Notes under the pieces: model-generated
What the model saw: only the letters and a program-made list of their open reading frames with translations
The model's database searches: none
What the model was told of the DNA's origin: nothing
Assembly: GCF_029227915.1 (NCBI RefSeq)
Contig: NC_079878.1
Location: 6,384,001 to 6,448,000 of the forward strand
Direction: 5' to 3'
Length of the DNA stretch: 64,000 nucleotides
Source of the DNA: Hydractinia symbiolongicarpus
Taxonomy: Eukaryota > Cnidaria > Hydrozoa > Anthoathecata > Hydractiniidae
Translations under genes and position numbers: made by a program
In this document: piece after piece, positions 10,614-22,464 of the stretch
How the letters are laid out: the number at the start of each line of letters is the position of its first letter
How positions within the stretch are numbered: the first letter of the stretch is position 1

Positions 10614-13600
10614 ATGGCTATTTCACTTGTGCAGGAACCAAATTGGACAAACCCTTTGGAGCATTTATCTTCTCATGCAAATGTAAACAGTGATCTAACG
10701 ATTAAGAATAGAAACGATTTGGTTTGTTTAAAACATAAAGTAAAAAATGGTAGCAAGTTTGCCCTGCTAATACATATTATTGATGGCTTTGTGGTAGAAG
10801 AAAGCAATGTTCCTTTCAAGGTTAGCTACAGCTAGCAGCTACTATTTTGTTTTTCGAATGTATTTCAAAGTTTGCCACCTTAAACAGCAACTTTTTAAAC
10901 AATATATATAAAAAAATATATCAGTTATAGCTACTGTTGCTACTTAGTTGCAACACAATTCAGCAAACTGTCCACTAGCAACTATTCCAATTTTTGACTA
11001 GAATTGTTTAGGTTTTGGAAATGCTGTTCTGCTGCTGTTCTGGATTCATTTCGCTATTTTTTTTTGTCATGCGTGTTTACTATCTCTAACTATCCACCCT
11101 TTTTTTACTCAAGTCTCTAATTTTGAAAGATATACACCCTGTCAGTTGTTTTCAAGAGGACCAAATGCATTACATCATCCATATAGGCGGGTCTAGAGTG
11201 TTTAAAGCTCCCATTTGTGGTCAGAAGTCCTTTTGAAATGTCTGCCCAACTAGGCAATAGGTCCAACCTACATCCTCTTGGACATGAGTAGAGCACTGTA
11301 CTGACTGAGCTACCATGTACTATGTAATTTTTTTTGTTACACTAAATATAAAGGGCACATAATAACCTTGTTGGCAATTTTTTTAAAGGGCCCTATTTTA
11401 TTGTAAAAACTAAAAGATATAAATAAAGAAACGTTATCCTGAAAATTTTATTGAAAATTCAAGATCAGAACATGTTTAAGTTATGAACTAATATAGCAAA
11501 CTCACCCTAATTTCTCTCCAGCTACAGAGCCGCCATTGCAATTCATTCCTAGATTCACACAATTATAAATGCACAACATGTCATAACCCAAAATCAGCAA
11601 GGGAGAACGTTCCATCCTATATAATGCTTTTTATTTATATTATGTTTTCGGAATTTCCCTTTTTTATGTATAAAAATAATTTATCTCCATAGTTCTATAA
11701 CTATCTTTAAATTCTCACTTTGGGCACTCTCTGTGTGATGTTTGTCAAAAATTATGCAATAAACCTAGCCATACATTTTAATATATTTCATATTAGTGGC
11801 CATGAAGCAAAGAGATTAACTTTGATTTCTTTTTGTTGTTTTGTTTTGCCTCTGATTTATTGATTTCCAAAAGTAATTTAGCAAACTCTGTCTCAGTGCT
11901 CATAAAAGGTAAAGCTGTCTGTTTACCTACGGCCAAAAACAGCAGGAGTGATCAAGGAAATCCTAAATATGGCGATTGAAAAACAACAACAAAAATCTTA
12001 AGAAATTAATGTATACCATTATTTATAGTTCTAGTAACTTTTAGATCCTTAAATTTTTAGGAAAATCATAACTCATCCTGGACTTTGAAAGAAATCAAAA
12101 AAATGTACATCTATGTTAATTGTTGTTGTGATTTTCTATGATCAGGAGTTACTCGATTTTTAAATTACATTTTGAGTAATTTGAGCTTTGGGTATTTACT
12201 GTTGTGTGATAATTAACAATCTGCAAATTCAAATGCCATCTTTGCAAAACAGTTCACAAAGAAAATGTTAAAATTTTAAATCCAGCTTTTTATCAATCAT
12301 TTGTATTACCTATTTAAATAATGGTTGATGCAACAAAAAAACCATTAACAAGGAATCAAGGCAAAGTAACCTACGGATGTTCTCAGACCACAGCTTCCAG
12401 AAGGTATCTTTTCTACAGTCTTTGAACTGCACGCTTTTTGACAATTTAACCAGGGTGAAACCAATGAGAAGCCATTTATCTCCAAAGTTTCTGCCAGAGC
12501 CAACATCAGTAAACAATCATTTTGTAATGGATCTAGATTTTGCTGAATTTCTTATTTTTTCCTTAGCCATCTTTGAATTCTCTTTTTAGGTCATGTAATT
12601 AGGTTAAAATTTGAGAAACTAGACGTTATATAAACTTATGATAACAAAACAACTAAAGGCTCCCATGTTTCTTACCAAACTGTGTGATTACTGACTTCAT
12701 TTAATCGTGGCTTTTTAATAGGCTCCAGGCACTTCTGCCTTTTATCTTCCTCCTTTGCAGTACACAGTTTTCCATGACTGTTAATCAGCTGCATTCGCCT
12801 TATAATAAATTTTTTATGCAGTATTGGCCTAATCAATTCATGGAAAATTTACGGATGTAAAAGTATAGGAAGTTGCTTAGACTCTTGGCTCTTATAAATA
12901 AGCATAGTTTTAAAGTACTTTAATTTGTAAAAACATGGTAAAAGTTTCCTCACTAAAACTTTCGCAAATAACATAAACTTTAATAATAATAATAATAATA
13001 AAAATAAAAATAAAAATAACAATAACAATAGCAATAATAATAAATATTTTTAGTGGCATGCCCAGAAAGATGGCTTTGCTTTTAGACAGCAATTACAATT
13101 CTTTCCGCCAGGGGCCACTGGAAACTTTGTTCTTTAAGCATTATATTTTGCCAATCACCAAAAGTTAACCTCGAACATTTTGGTTTAACCTCAAAACATT
13201 ACCTTTTATTATTTGTACATAAAATTTATAACTAAAATTATTATTTAAAAAATTATTTAGAACTAAAAATCAGGTTTTTTGCAAAAGACTTAAAATTAAT
13301 TACAAGAATATAACTTTTTGAATAAGTTTTTTGCATATTCTTAAGGTAAACATATTTTTGAAACTTTGAACTTTTGTTATAGTCTTTATACTAACTTCTT
13401 TCAATTATGTAATCATACAAATGAGTGCCGTATATTTTTTATTTTTGCATAGCTCACAATAAAATCAGATGTTTTATTAATAAAACACGTTTCGTCCAAA
13501 TTTTTAACATTTGTGCCTTGATTACCTGCCTCTTTGTGGTCACAACTGCTTAAATTAAAAATCTACATTTTTTTTATCCTAGATTAGTTTAGTTCCTAAA

Positions 13601-16600
13601 TTAGTTCAGCAACTCATCACAAATAAGAAATAGTTAAGCGAAAAAATTTTGTTGCCTGAACCAAACACAGCATGACTGAATACTAAAAAAAACCTTAAGC
13701 CTGGTGTCTGCATAATACATCAAATTGTGTGTATCGACATAGGAGGAGGACCCAACCCTTCACCGTGTCCACAGCTTTAGGAACCTGTTAACGAGTTCTT
13801 TTCACATTGAAATTCACTAACCTACATCCTGAAATAGGTCAAAGAAACTTCTGGAATACTCAGACTGTATTTTCCAGGATGTAACCTGCTGGTTATAATG
13901 TTGATTTTAACGATTTCCAATGTGGTGCAGGTTATAATGTTGTGTGGGTTATATTGTGGTGCAGGTTTTATGTGGTGTAGGTTATAATGTGGTGCGGGTT
14001 ATAATGTGGTGCGGGTTATAATGTGGTGCAGGTTATAATGTGGTGCGGGTTAAAATATGGTGTGGTTTTATGTGGTGTGGGTTATAATGTGGTGCGGGTT
14101 TTATGTGGTGCGGGTTATAATGTGGTGCGGGTTATAATGTGGTGCGGGTTATAATGTGGTGCAGGTTATAATGTGGTGTGGGTTATAATATGGTGCGGTT
14201 TTATGTAGTGTGGGTTATAATGTGGTGCTGGTTTTATGTGGTGTGGGTTATAATGTGGTGCGGGTTTTATGTGGTGTGGGTGATGTGGTGCGGGTTTTAT
14301 GTGGTGTAGGTTATAATGTGGTGTGGGTTATAATGTGGTGCATGTTATAATGTGTTGCGGGTTTTATGTGGTGTGGGTTATAATGTGGTGCGGGTTATAA
14401 TGTGGTGCGGGTTTTATGTGTTGTGGGTTATAATGTGGTGCAGGTTATAATGTGGTTCGGGTTTTATGTGGTGTGGGTTATAATGTGGTACAAGTTATAA
14501 TGTGGTACAAGTTATATGATAAGTTTTTTTTTTCAAAAGTTAATACACTTAATAATGTCAGGAAGTTAAGGTTTCTTTGAAAAAATTTTTGCATACATTC
14601 TCTGATTAACAAGATTCAGGTAAGTAAAAACACCCTGATTAAAATTTTATGCAAGTTACACAAAGGTGCGGGCTATTAAATGGTCTGGGGTTCGTAGCTA
14701 ACCTAAAAGCTTGGTTGCAGGTTATATGATGTGCAGGTTATATGCTGGAAAATACGGTACATTACTTTTTGAAAATGGGTTTTATTTCTATCACACCTTA
14801 AAGGGTCATCAACCATATATTTCAGAAGATCAACCAAGATGTGATTACAAGGATTGAAATACTGGTTTACATATTTTATCCTACCTTGGTGCCCACCACT
14901 AATAGAAAACTAAAAGGCGTAGGAGGCCCAGTGACATGACAGACAAAAAACAGCACAGAGCAGGTACAGCACAACGCATGAAAGGACAAACATTTGTTAG
15001 TTGAAATTAAATAAATGAGTGGGAGTGAGTGACGGAGATGAGTCAGATAGATAATAAAAAAATTAAATATGTTATGTGTAAGATATTTTTTAAATTTGGG
15101 GGTCCTTTTAACTCAGTTTTTAAAGAAAATCGTTTTACATCTCTCTGATTTTCACAATGATTAAGCTTCTGGTTATTTTATTTATAATTTTAAAGATATT
15201 TTAAAAATTTATAGGAGCAACATTTTGGTCAATATTAACTAAATTGTTTGGTATATTTACAGTATATTTACCTCTAATTCTCTTCCAGGATGCAGAAATT
15301 GAAAGTGAAGTTTGTGACGCACCAAAAGTTTCTACCTCAGTGTCAAATGGCAACCATAATATCACTTCGGAAGAACAAAAAGAAAATGACGTTATAAATG
15401 GTAAAACAATTTTGTGTCAATTTTTTGTGTGGCTGTCATGGACTCCATTTAGAAAACATCGAGTTTGGGTTTATAGTAAATCTATGTACCATGTTAATTC
15501 TATATTTTTATTTTTTCTTGGAACGAAAATCTCAGAATAGTTTTAGTGTGAAAAAGGGTACGAATATGGTCTTTCTTTTATAGCTTCCCTAAACTCCTAC
15601 CCAGAGGATAAAGATGAACTGATGTCACTGCTACCAACAAAATGTAAATATTGTGGTGGAGGTTTGCCCGAACAAAGGGCAATGTGGGGAAAAAGATTCT
15701 GCAGTGTGTCCTGTGGAAAGAAATATAGTGTGACCTGTTCCCAAAGAGTTCGCAGAGCTTTGCAAAGAAGAACAGTTGGTCGAGGTGGAAAACATAGGAC
15801 GGAAGAATTTCTACGTTCTCCTGCGAAGCGGGGGAGAGGGAGAGGACGCGTAAGTACCTACAGAGTTTAAAATTTTTTTAAATCCTGTTTTTGTTTATTT
15901 TGTTATCTTGATTGAAAACACACCTGATGATTTTTGACACAGGGGCGTCGCTCTTCAACTCCTGGGCGTATAACGCAGCATTCTCCAACCCTTCCGGAAA
16001 CACCGAACAGATCGTCAGAATTTGGTTAGTTTTTTTTAAAGATTTTTTTTTGAAACTTTTTTGAATTAAGCTGAGCACAGTACACGAATAAGGAAGCTGG
16101 GTATAGATTTGTTAACATCGTTTAAGATGTTTCTACTGGAAATTTTTGTGAGAACTAAATGTTGTAAAACTAAATAAAAAGAAATGGATTTAATGAAGAA
16201 AAAAATGAGTTGCATACCCGTCACAAATTTTGCATTTTTCGCGGATTTTAACCAAATTTTGAATTTAAAAACCTGCTAAATATGCTCAAAGAAAACAATG
16301 GTAACAAGTTTTCGAAAGAACTTTGATTAAAGTTAAGAAAAGGAGAAAATGACGTGAAATTTGTCAGTAAATATGCACAAGTACTATACTAAAAAGAAAA
16401 AAACTTTTTTAAGAAGTCGTTTTACAGTTTAAAACCCTCCTTCTGAGAAGAGAGCGAAATATAACTGACTTCCTAACATAAACAGGTGAATGTCTGTTTT
16501 TGTTTGTAGATTCTTCGGACCTGCACTTTACATTTCCTCCGCGATTCCCACTTGGCTTTGGTCTTGACACACATGATATTGAAAATGAGCTCTACGATGG

Positions 16601-17681
16601 TGTGGAGCCTATCACTAACTTCTCCTTCGTGCCCATCGTTACGTGGACAATTTCACAGGTTGTTGAATATATCAGGTATTGTGAATTTATCAATAGGTAC
16701 TTTACGAAACAAGAACGGGGACTATCTTCTACGGCGTTGTCAATAACTTTTCATGAAAGCCCGTCATATAAAAAACGCACCAAAAATTGATTACGAAATA
16801 TTAAACAAAAGCGACAACGTGAAATAAAATCAAAACAAATATGGCTACTGTCAGAAATGGCGAAAAATATGAAAATGACGAAGAACCTGACAACAAGCCG
16901 TTAAAAACTCGAAATTTAAAAAAAACTATTCTCTTTTTCTATCTTTTATCAGTATTATTTCTGTATGACTTTTTTATTTGTTAGAATATTCGATGTCCAA
17001 CAACCTCAAAATGGTTTTTTTATTATTTGAAGGGAGAACGACAACTTTTTTGGGGGACTTACCCTAATCTGCGGATGAGCAATGAAAAAAATAATAACTT
17101 TTTCTCCGTCGTAGATGGCTTGTCCGTGTTTCGTAAGGTTACTAATATCTTTATGGTGACTGAATATGTCAGCTAGTGTCAGCTTGTTGGGTTATTTCCC
17201 TGTGTTCGTTTAGTAAACATGGCCTGATTTTCACAGTGAACTTTTGGACTTTTTGGATTAGTATTTTAATCGCCCAATTTAAGTTCTTACCTTTAAAAAG
17301 ATCGATAATTAAAATTTCTAGTTTAATCTATCTATCAAATGTAATCCTTGCCCTCCCCCGTGTTTGTTTAATAGTTGACATTTAATATTTTCGACTGCCT
17401 TTTGTGCAAACCGATTGTTATTCTTTCCTATTTCTCTGAAACTAGGCCTTGTATTTATATACGTATGTTTCAGCTCAATTCCTGGTTGTTCATCTTGTTC
17501 CCGGGTTTTTGAAGAAGAAGAGATTGACGGACAGGCTTTGTTGTTGTTAAAAATCGAACACATGATTCATACGATGAACCTGAAACTGGGACCAGCATTG
17601 AAAATCGCTGCAAACTTACGAGCGATAAAATTAGAGTATGGAATACAAACTCGGTCGAAGTATTTAAGTTCCCCGGTATGA
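10614..17681 (+). CDS. PHC-like: Polyhomeotic-like Polycomb protein (FCS zinc finger + SAM)
   Basis: Six exons (10614-10820, 15289-15400, 15584-15849, 15943-16024, 16510-16675, 17474-17681) join in compatible phases to give 346 residues. Residues 51-69 carry a hydrophobic motif with IDGFV, as in the N-terminal homology region of PHC proteins. An FCS zinc finger follows (C127, C130, C146, C150, with RFCS), then a basic stretch rich in Arg and Gly. The C-terminal SAM domain (about 266-330) contains EIDGQALLLL and KLGPALKI, typical of polyhomeotic. Family knowledge places it in Polycomb repressive complex 1 in the nucleus, polymerising through SAM. It is much shorter than fly or vertebrate homologues and lacks long Gln-rich regions. 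The 4.5-kb first intron is full of repeats, and an extra exon there is possible. Confidence 0.9.
11143..11322 (-). mobile_element. SINE copy in PHC-like intron 1
   Basis: The minus strand starts with GGTAGCTCAGTCAG (tRNA box-A-like) and a degenerate box B near GTAGGTTGGACC. It continues into the same body as 7588-7860 and ends GACAGGGTGTATAT. Confidence 0.65.
12981..13130 (-). mobile_element. 3' end fragment of a LINE
   Basis: About 100 bp next to an (AAT)n-like tail match the inverted sequence at 63430-63530, including AGTGGCATGCCCA and AATTACAATTCTTTC. This is a 5'-truncated copy of the LINE whose coding end is at 62868-63530. Confidence 0.6.
13864..14760. mobile_element. Inverted-repeat element carrying a minisatellite
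   Basis: The ends share an inverted repeat of about 23 bp reading GTATTTTCCAG, then ATGTAACCTGC on the left and ATATAACCTGC on the right (left 13868-13890, right 14734-14756). Between them lies the 16-17 bp minisatellite. Its monomer reuses the GGTTATA-type terminal motif, so the array probably grew out of the element's own subterminal repeat. Confidence 0.55.
13885..14515 (+). repeat. Minisatellite, 16-17 bp unit
   Basis: More than thirty tandem copies of GGTTATAATGTGGTGCG alternate with a shorter variant, GGTTTTATGTGGTGTG. It lies in intron 1 of the PHC-like gene. Confidence 0.9.
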
Positions 17682-17781
17682 TTCGTTTAAATAGACCCAC
17701 GTGTTTTAAACGCTTGTCGACAGTTTTTGTGGAGCGCGTGAATGAAATTTTTGTGTTTATACGAAACGGGATACGTGCACT

Positions 17782-17922
17782 TTTATAAGAAACCTACTAA
17801 TAAATGACCTCAACACCAGACCACCCAAACTTGGGTGTAGTTATCGGTCTGGTACTTTTTAAGAGGGTCTGTGCAAAGAATTATCCATATTAAAGAGGTG
17901 TTCTTGTTAGGTTTCTTATAAA
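17782..17922. mobile_element. Small MITE, 141 bp
   Basis: Fifteen-base perfect inverted termini (TTTATAAGAAACCTA) lie at 17782-17796 and 17908-17922, with no coding capacity between them. It sits about 100 bp past the PHC-like stop codon, probably in the 3' UTR or intergenic DNA. Confidence 0.55.
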
Positions 17923-18723
17923 ACGCGGGTGTTCCCAAAGAATTGTATATATTGTAAATCGATTGCTTATTTCATAGAATGTAAATAATTCTCTATTTTT
18001 TAGAATTCTTAAAAAGAATATTCCTAAAATCATTTTTGACTGTTTCACTCCTTTAATTTTGTTGAAAGCAATATTTCTTTAACGAGTCTACGGGAACAAT
18101 GTATATTAAGGAAATTTATTTCTGCGGGAGTTAATTTTCGCGAATTTTAGCGCTACGAATGAACGCTAACCTGTTTCAAATTTTCATTTTCTTTGTCTGT
18201 TTATTGTCTCTTGTATTCCCGCTATTACGAGCATAATATCTCATGTTTGACTCCATTTTAAAAAAATTGTTGTTTTTTTCGTTTGAAAAAAAGCGTATGA
18301 TAAGATGATAACAGAAACTTGTTTTATGTTATCTGTTTTTACTAATGTTGGAAAAAGCAATTTAAAGCTTCATTGCTTATTAGTTACGTTTGGCTTCCCG
18401 CATTATACTTATAGGAAGTATGTAGGTCAGCAAAATTAAGGTTAGCAAAGCTAGCAGGTGACTGGAAACTTTGATATGTTGACCCTGGGGCATATTTATT
18501 CATAATAAATTGTAACATGCATGTAACAGCAGGAAGACGAAAAGACGAAGTGCGTTTAGCTTACAGCATGTCTCTCTATCACAAACCTTTGTTTCTCCTT
18601 AAAAAGTTGATGACGCAATTTGTTTAGATAGGATTTTTTTATTTAGTAATTGGCCTCTGCGGAGGAGGTTGTATCAAAACAAAATTATTTTGAAGGCCGT
18701 TCAGTGGTTTCGTTAGCTGCAAG
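17923..18723. other. Intergenic stretch between PHC-like and HEPN genes
   Basis: No gene seen. It presumably holds the promoter of the HEPN gene, but I see no distinctive element. Confidence 0.5.
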
Positions 18724-21700
18724 ATGGCGTTTTGGTTTAAAAAAAGGAAAAGAGATCGGATAAAAAAGATCGTCGCTCAACATGAGAACTGGCTTCGTTT
18801 TGTTACGTTGATTATACATGCAGGAACAGCTGTTTTGAGAGATATCTTTCACTGTCAAGGTTCGAAACCAACCAACCCGGAATTGTTATATATAGACTTA
18901 AAGATATACAAGAATAAATTAAGCAAAGACCTTTTTAAAGACGAATATAAACTTGTATTTCCAAAGTCAAAGAAGAGTGATTCTCAAGAATTTGACATAG
19001 CTTTGTTGAAGAAACTTATTCGTATATGTACGACAATTGCAAAGCCGAAAACCGGCTGGGATGCAAAAGACCTAAAAGAAAATGATCATACAACTTCGGC
19101 AGACATTGTTCGTCTACATGAATGGCGAAACGAGACAATGCACACTACGGGACGAATGTCAACCAAAATCTTCAACAAAAAATGGGAGCTGGCAATGAAT
19201 GTTTTAAGAAGACTTGGTTATAACGTCAAAGAGGTTCAAGGACTGAAACGTGGAAATCTAGACGAGATGGAGTATTTTAAGGTCGCGCTTATACAAGCCC
19301 AACTGGAGGATTGGAAAGATTGTCTCGATATGTGTGAGAACGAAATAGGTAACTTATCGGATACTGTTGGAAACAATACTGCACGTATCGATCAAAACAG
19401 AGATTCCATTGCGTTGGCACAAAAACAAGAGCAGAGACTTTCAGCTGACTTGACAGCAGAAATTAACTTGAGACAGCAATCCCATGAAAAGCTTGCACGC
19501 GACATGCAAAAGTTGAAAACAAGTCTTGTTTTTCAAGATAAAATTACAGCGTTGGAACAAAAGTTTGAAGAACTCCTCGAAAAACAGAAATTGATGCACA
19601 TAGAAAATTTAACAAGCCCGCTCTCAAGTTTTTCTCAAGGCGTAACAAAGAAAAACACTGAAGCTTGTATTCCTGCCCCACTCATCGCTAGAAAAATATA
19701 CAGTAAGTTTTGACCTTTTTTTATATAAAAACAAGTTTATAATAAAATATGAGGCTTAGTTAAAGTGTGCTTGTTTATTATGTATGAAAAAAACGTTGCA
19801 TTACACTTTTGTGAAATTTTAAGAAACGAAGCTGAAACAATGTGGCCAGCAATTCAGAAAAGCTGTCAGGAAACTTAAAAATTGCATTTTGTTGTGTCGT
19901 CCACTATCTACTTTATTCGGAGAAACTTTCGCAAGTCCGAAAACTTGTGAAATTTTTTGGATAAATTTTAGCGAATCTACAAATTAAAAATTTTTCGCGA
20001 GATAAACTTTCGCGAAATCTGAAATTGGAAAGTTTTGGAGAGATAAACTTTCTTATATGGTCTATATTTCTTATGATAGAAAATTGTTTAACGATGTAAA
20101 TTTCTTTCTAATGGTACGTAAAACTTCTATTTACAAATTGGGTTCATCGTCAAAATCACAAAACAGATCAAACACATATCTAGGCTCGTCTTCTTCCGGC
20201 TCCCACGTATCGGCTTCATCATCTTCTTTGCCAGTAACTCGGTTATAAGCCATGCATACATTTGAAATGTCATCGCTTTTGTTTATTTCCAAGTTTATTC
20301 CAATCTCGTTCCCAGCGCCAGTTGTCTCTTTTTTTAAATTTTAGTGGATAAACTTTCGCGAATTGACAATTTAGAAAGTTTGTACTGAATAAAATTTCGC
20401 GAATGGCCATTTTTGAAAGTTTCGCGAGACAATATTTCGCGAAAAAGGCCAAAAAACGTGAAATTTTCTCTCGCAAAAGTTTCTCCAAATAAAGTAACTG
20501 GAAATTAAACTTGCTTTGAAGATTTTCGTTTTTGTTACCAAAATATTTTGATGCGCAAGCCGGAAAAATTTATATTTTATTCCTGAAAAACTCAGGAGAA
20601 ATAAAAAAAAAAGGCTGGCCGCGTTAAGGTATTTCCAACTCCTAACTCGTTTGTTATAAATTGACAGAACTTGCCGAAGCATTTTACGAATACGAAACTG
20701 TGACAGGTCTCCATTAATTTTTGAAATTACAAAAAAACGTTCATGCTCCGAACCAAAGAATGTTTCGTAAAAAAAGTAACTTTCCATGTTTTAAAACGTA
20801 TCTAAGATTTATTCGCCTCTGCTTAAAAATTCGTATAAATTTTAACTAGAAGCCACGTCATGAATAAAGAACGAAAACATAGAGTAGTCCTGGGGAGCAG
20901 TCAAATAACAAAATATTTTGTTTAATAAACACATGTGCGCAGTTATTCTTTATGAGATAAAATCTTAACAACCAATTAATGGGATTATGTCTCGAGGCAG
21001 ATGCAGCACGCACAATGTAACCTTACTATCAGGTTTCGTTGTTGTACTAAAAAAGGAGACTTTGGAAGGAGTCTGGTGTAGAAGTTGTCGTTATAAAAAG
21101 CTGACTCATTAAGATTAGTTTACAGAATGTTTTGCGAACGAAACAAGAATTCTAAGAAAGCTTATGTAAATAAATGAGACAAAAAATATTAAGTAGCTGT
21201 CGCTGATTTTGGCAGACAATTAACTTTTAAGATTTATGTTGCGCAAGAGCCAAAATTCGCGGTCTCCTTCATAATTTAACCTGTGAATATAAAAGTTTCT
21301 GAAAATACATGATTTTTCATAGCTGTCTAACCAGACGCTTTTTAACAAGTCTGTGTACTGGAATTTGGCGGCTTAACGCCCTTGGCTTTGATTAAAAAAA
21401 TTAAATTATTATCCTGGGCGTTTATTCGTTGCACGATTGATTATTCGGTGCAGTTTTGTTTTGGCAACCTTGTTCCCAGTATTTTACGGAAAATAAATCA
21501 ACCATGTACGATACTCTAATCTTTAGACCACACACATTTTATCAAACTAATTAAAAATTGACAAGTGGATTTTTTTTTCTTCAGTGCACGAATCCACGAA
21601 TTCATTATTTAAAAGTTCATCTAATCTAGCAGAGTGGACAGATAAAAAGGTAATGTAAAAATATTTCAAATTGAAAATAATTAACTAACAATTGTGTGAT

Positions 21701-22464
21701 TTGAGATTTAAAATGTATAAAGTTTCGAAACCGCATTTTGAAATATGTCATTTTGTTTTGTCTAGTTTCGGCTTCTTTAAACTTAAGTAGAGAGGTTTGA
21801 AACAGGTGTTCTTATATCAACATAAAATTAGTGTCCTCTTGAGGACAACAATCATTTTCTCCCCTTCTTGTGAAATTGGGGAGACTTTGAAAGTAGCACT
21901 CCTAGATTGCCAGAAAACGCGATGGAATTTATTAAAATGAATTAAACAGAGGTTTTAAAGTTGGTTTTTTTAAGAAAATATATTGACACCCTCATAATTA
22001 TTGGCCCTACCCACCCTTAAATGTTCTTATATAAAAAGCTATATTCTCACATCCAGAAAAATAATACGGTTTATTATAGAAGCTACATTCTTACGTCCAG
22101 GAAGAAAAGAATACAGTGTTTTATAAAAAAACTACATTCTTACTATTTTTAGCGACGGAAAGGGTCCACTAGTAGCTTGGAAAGTAGCACCTCTTTTCAA
22201 GGAGTCAGAAAAAGATCGTTTTGCTCAAGTAGTTCCAATTTGTTACGTTCTGCAAGCATGAAGAGTCTTCACAATGTAGTCGCTGCGACATCACACTCGA
22301 ATGCGTCTTGCTCGTCGCTGAATATGGAAGCAGACCACTACAGCTCTATTCTGTATCCTGATGTTACAGTTCAAAACGAAGATAATAATAATGGGTGTCT
22401 GTGTGGTTGTTATCGCCGTCAAAAAAAGAAAAGGAGAAAAGGTAAACATGGCGTTCTTGTTTAA
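18724..22464 (+). CDS. DZIP3-type HEPN domain protein with coiled coil
   Basis: Three exons (18724-19702, 21585-21649, 22153-22464) join in frame to give 451 residues. The N-terminal 180 residues resemble the HEPN domain of DZIP3-like proteins: a helical start around NWLRFVTLIIHAGTAVLRDIF, a GWD turn at 111-113 and the signature R135-N136-x3-H140. In HEPN RNases this Arg and His are catalytic; in DZIP3-like relatives the domain may only bind. Residues about 200-290 form a Gln/Glu/Lys-rich coiled coil. The tail is Ser-rich with a short Cys cluster (CLCGC) and ends in a strongly basic run. Cnidarians and molluscs have many such genes, often discussed with innate immunity; that role is inference here. 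The last exon could splice further at 22441, since AAAAG|GTAAAC fits a donor. Confidence 0.7.
19909..20496. mobile_element. Foldback/MITE element in HEPN intron 1
   Basis: The ends are inverted copies of TACTTTATTYGGAGAAACTT, and the interior repeats TTTCGCGA-type motifs in both orientations. It lies wholly in the first intron of the HEPN gene. Confidence 0.6.
20131..20253 (-). CDS. Short acidic reading frame inside the foldback element
   Basis: ATG to stop gives 40 residues, about one third Asp or Glu. It may be a leftover of the parent transposon's protein or chance. The antisense strand gives a Ser-rich frame, which I treat as the shadow. Confidence 0.2.
   Translation of the reverse strand: MAYNRVTGKEDDEADTWEPEEDEPRYVFDLFCDFDDEPNL

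Noticed and set aside
12849-13092. Leu/Ile-rich membrane-protein frames
   Set aside because: They are translations of an (AAT)n/(AAAT)n LINE tail.
13885-14515. CRISPR-like regular repeats
   Set aside because: Units are 16-17 bp with no spacers, in an intron of an animal gene. It is a minisatellite.
20371-20787. 138-residue minus-strand frame
   Set aside because: It arises from the palindromic TTTCGCGA sequence of the foldback element and its flank, with no domain.
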